Positions 61,901-64,000 of a stretch of DNA of 64,000 nucleotides are shown here, in pieces. Location: positions 52,393,602 to 52,457,601 of the forward strand of contig CM059563.1 of assembly GCA_030386875.1 (NCBI GenBank), written 5' to 3'. The notes beneath the pieces are model-generated. The model saw nothing but the letters and a program-made list of their open reading frames with translations. It ran no database searches and was not told where the DNA came from. The stretch's first letter is position 1. Each line of letters starts with the position of its first letter. The translations under genes and the position numbers were made by a program. This DNA comes from Morinoia aosen. Lineage: Eukaryota > Arthropoda > Malacostraca > Amphipoda > Talitridae.

Positions 61901-64000
61901 TTCTGTTTAGCTTTAGGGACAAGACACGGCACCGCCGCTCCTTCCAACCACCTCTTGGAAATTCCCGGCCGCTATGCACAAGCAGACAGGTGACGACTTG
62001 CAGAACTGGTATAACATGGCAACTACGTGCAAGTTTTAAGGCTTTAATTCTTTTGGAATATTAATGAACCATCAAAAAACTTTACTCACGTTGATGCTAA
62101 CATGCTTTGATCTCACACACAAATTTAGCGTACACTAAGAGCTAGACGTTTTACGCACTCATTGTAGGAATGATCGCTGCGAAAATACCGAAGATCTATA
62201 CTCTATAGAATGCCATCATCACAGCAATAAATCAGCGCGCCATTATGGCTGCGTTGGTGTTTGCATGTAAACGGCCACCCTCGTGTGCAGACACGCGCTT
62301 GCTGTAGGACTCGCTTACCATTGCGAGAATGTGGTCGGCCTTCAGAGGTCGCTGTGGTTCAGAGGTGTTTGGTTTTGACTGGAAATTTCAACATCGTGTT
62401 CTGACACCTTAAATTTGCACGCTGTAGCAACCTATACCCTGCGTTCAATGCGATGCGAATTTTCTCAGCGCTTACAGGGCGCTTGTGTTGGCAGGCGTGC
62501 CTATATTCAACCGATGTTTTTGAAGTTCGATAACCATTTGTACACTGCAGAGAAAATGCCCTGAATGATATTACGTAGTTCGTGGTATGCGCCGAATGCA
62601 GTACGCGACCTACTGTATGTGCCAACTGCATTACTTCTAAATTTGATACTTAACGAAAACCGCAGTTTTTGATTTTGTGACCTCGAGTGTAATGCTCATA
62701 ATTTCAGTCATAAAATTGCAGCAGCAAGTAAGTTTAGACATAATTTACCCTGAACGCTTGTTCCATCAAGAGGCCTTTAATGGAGTTACACGTTTCGACT
62801 AGATTTACTACGCTTCAAGCGTCTTGTTAAAGTGCGGTCATAAATGTTCTAGGGCCAAGAATGTTACAGCCGTTGTAGTCGGAACGAAGAGTACATAAAG
62901 CAAGTAATTTGGCCAATCCCAGCGTCACGTTCCTCGAGGGGATTCCCTTATGAAATAAACGCCTGAAATAGTTTATGCGGTTCAATTGCGAGACTTACAA
63001 ACACATGTATTCGAGTGTATGTTGGTTTAATACCTCGCTGAAAGGTTCATCTCCCTACAATTGTATTACGGTTTTTCACTTCCGTTGAATGTACTCGAAA
63101 ATATGTAACTTCAAATGAGAGAGCCAAAACACTTTAGCAGTTAAAAATATTTTTTCAAACTATGTGTTCCTTAAACGCCCTAAAAGTCTATTTGCAAATT
63201 ACTCAGCGATTACGGTGTATAAATAAATTTTCTCTGGAAGTCGTCATTTTTGTCTTTTTTTCATACAAGCCCTGCAGGGTTTACTTTGTGAACAGACGCA
63301 CGCAGGTGACGTAAGCTACAGTGCCATCAATTCTAACACCCATGATCTGACAAGCAGAATCTGATCTTACAACGACGTTAATATCTGATCCCCATTGCAT
63401 AGAGGAGAAATTATTTGACAGAGTACCGCTCGCACCCAGCAGCCTTAAATTCCTTGTTGACTTATATCTCACTTTCTGAGTCTTAAGTAATCGAAATTAA
63501 TAATCAGTGCATTAAATTCTACATTTTTCAACGGGATTGCATTACAATGTATAACGACTTCTAAAAAATAAGCAGCATATTGTATTAGGTTTAGCATAAT
63601 ACTCAATAGCAAGCTCGGAATAAATTTCCACATTAAAAAAAAATTAGTTTGTAAAAAGTTCAAAGATCACACTCATGAGATGGAAATTCTTTTACAAATA
63701 CATACTTTCGAGGCATAAAATTTCATTATGTTTTGAGAGGCTCTTCAGAGACATGACACATATTAAAAAATGCCGAGAAATTAGACCCAAGTATTAGGAA
63801 AATAATTACAAGAGTGCCTTCATTGAAGAGCCTGAGAACGTTGAAACGATGTTGAAGTTGAAATGAACACACATCACAGCCGTTAACGATTTAAATATTA
63901 TCATCCTCAGTAAAATTAGTGAGCTACATAGAAAAAAATTCTTAAGGAAACATATTGCGGTCATGAAATATAATGAAAGGAAAAAGTGAAGCAGAATTCG
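58917..64000. other. long non-coding stretch to the end of the window
   Basis: No repeat array or transposon was recognised. A lone B-box-like GGTTCGATCCC (59959-59969) has no A box at the right distance. The 94-codon plus-strand frame (61574-61858) and 90-codon minus-strand frame (62359-62631), the latter in a CpG-richer patch (62230-62600), match nothing I know. A G-run (GGGTGGGGGTGGGGGT) is at about 58950. Confidence 0.45.

Overview
This window looks like non-coding DNA from a large, AT-rich eukaryotic genome, most likely an arthropod and probably an insect. The reasons are an insect-type mariner transposase relic, a tRNA-derived SINE with an intact internal pol III promoter, a hAT-like element with an imperfect 8-bp target duplication, and very many minisatellites. 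Outside the tandem repeats no open frame exceeds about 120 codons. I recognise no host protein-coding gene, no rRNA gene, no functional tRNA gene and no CRISPR array. There is no sign of bacterial gene organisation.

Layout. 0-14 kb: a stop-riddled mariner relic (about 280-1060), a SINE (about 3094-3320), a decayed 51-67-bp repeat (4249-4540), a 139-bp tandem pair (6801-7066), a 17-bp array (7824-7953), and a 1.1-kb hAT-like element (12420-13526). 14-20 kb: two decayed minisatellites and two GC-richer islands of unknown nature. 20.6-27.7 kb is a tandem-repeat hotspot: a 2.7-kb array of about 99 copies of a 27-bp unit, a 20-bp array (14 copies), a decayed ~66-bp array, a 30-bp array, a 35-bp array (19 copies inside an older ~70-bp repeat) and a ~137-bp triplicate. 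29-42 kb is mostly featureless AT-rich DNA with a short ~65-bp repeat, one speculative minus-strand exon and CpG-richer stretches near 38.1-38.5 kb and 40.1-40.4 kb. 42.7-48.2 kb is a second hotspot: a G-rich 16-bp array followed by a GTG-rich tract, then an 18-bp array of about 43 copies that encloses one copy of a 127-bp segment repeated almost perfectly 2 kb downstream. 49-64 kb: an ATT microsatellite, a pair of 64-bp dispersed repeats near AT-dinucleotide tracts, a CpG-rich island followed by a ~60-bp decayed array (56.3-56.8 kb), and a 119-bp tandem pair (58.67-58.92 kb).

The genes do not work together because none is convincingly present. The biology visible here is repeat birth, homogenisation and decay. 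The most interesting structures are the 27-bp array, whose two halves carry different diagnostic variants and meet at a single 7-bp deletion, and the 18-bp array interrupted by a recently copied 127-bp segment. The longest open frames (up to 920 codons) all lie in arrays whose period is divisible by three and should not be read as genes. I did not find a convincing new biological system. All calls were made by eye, without database searches.
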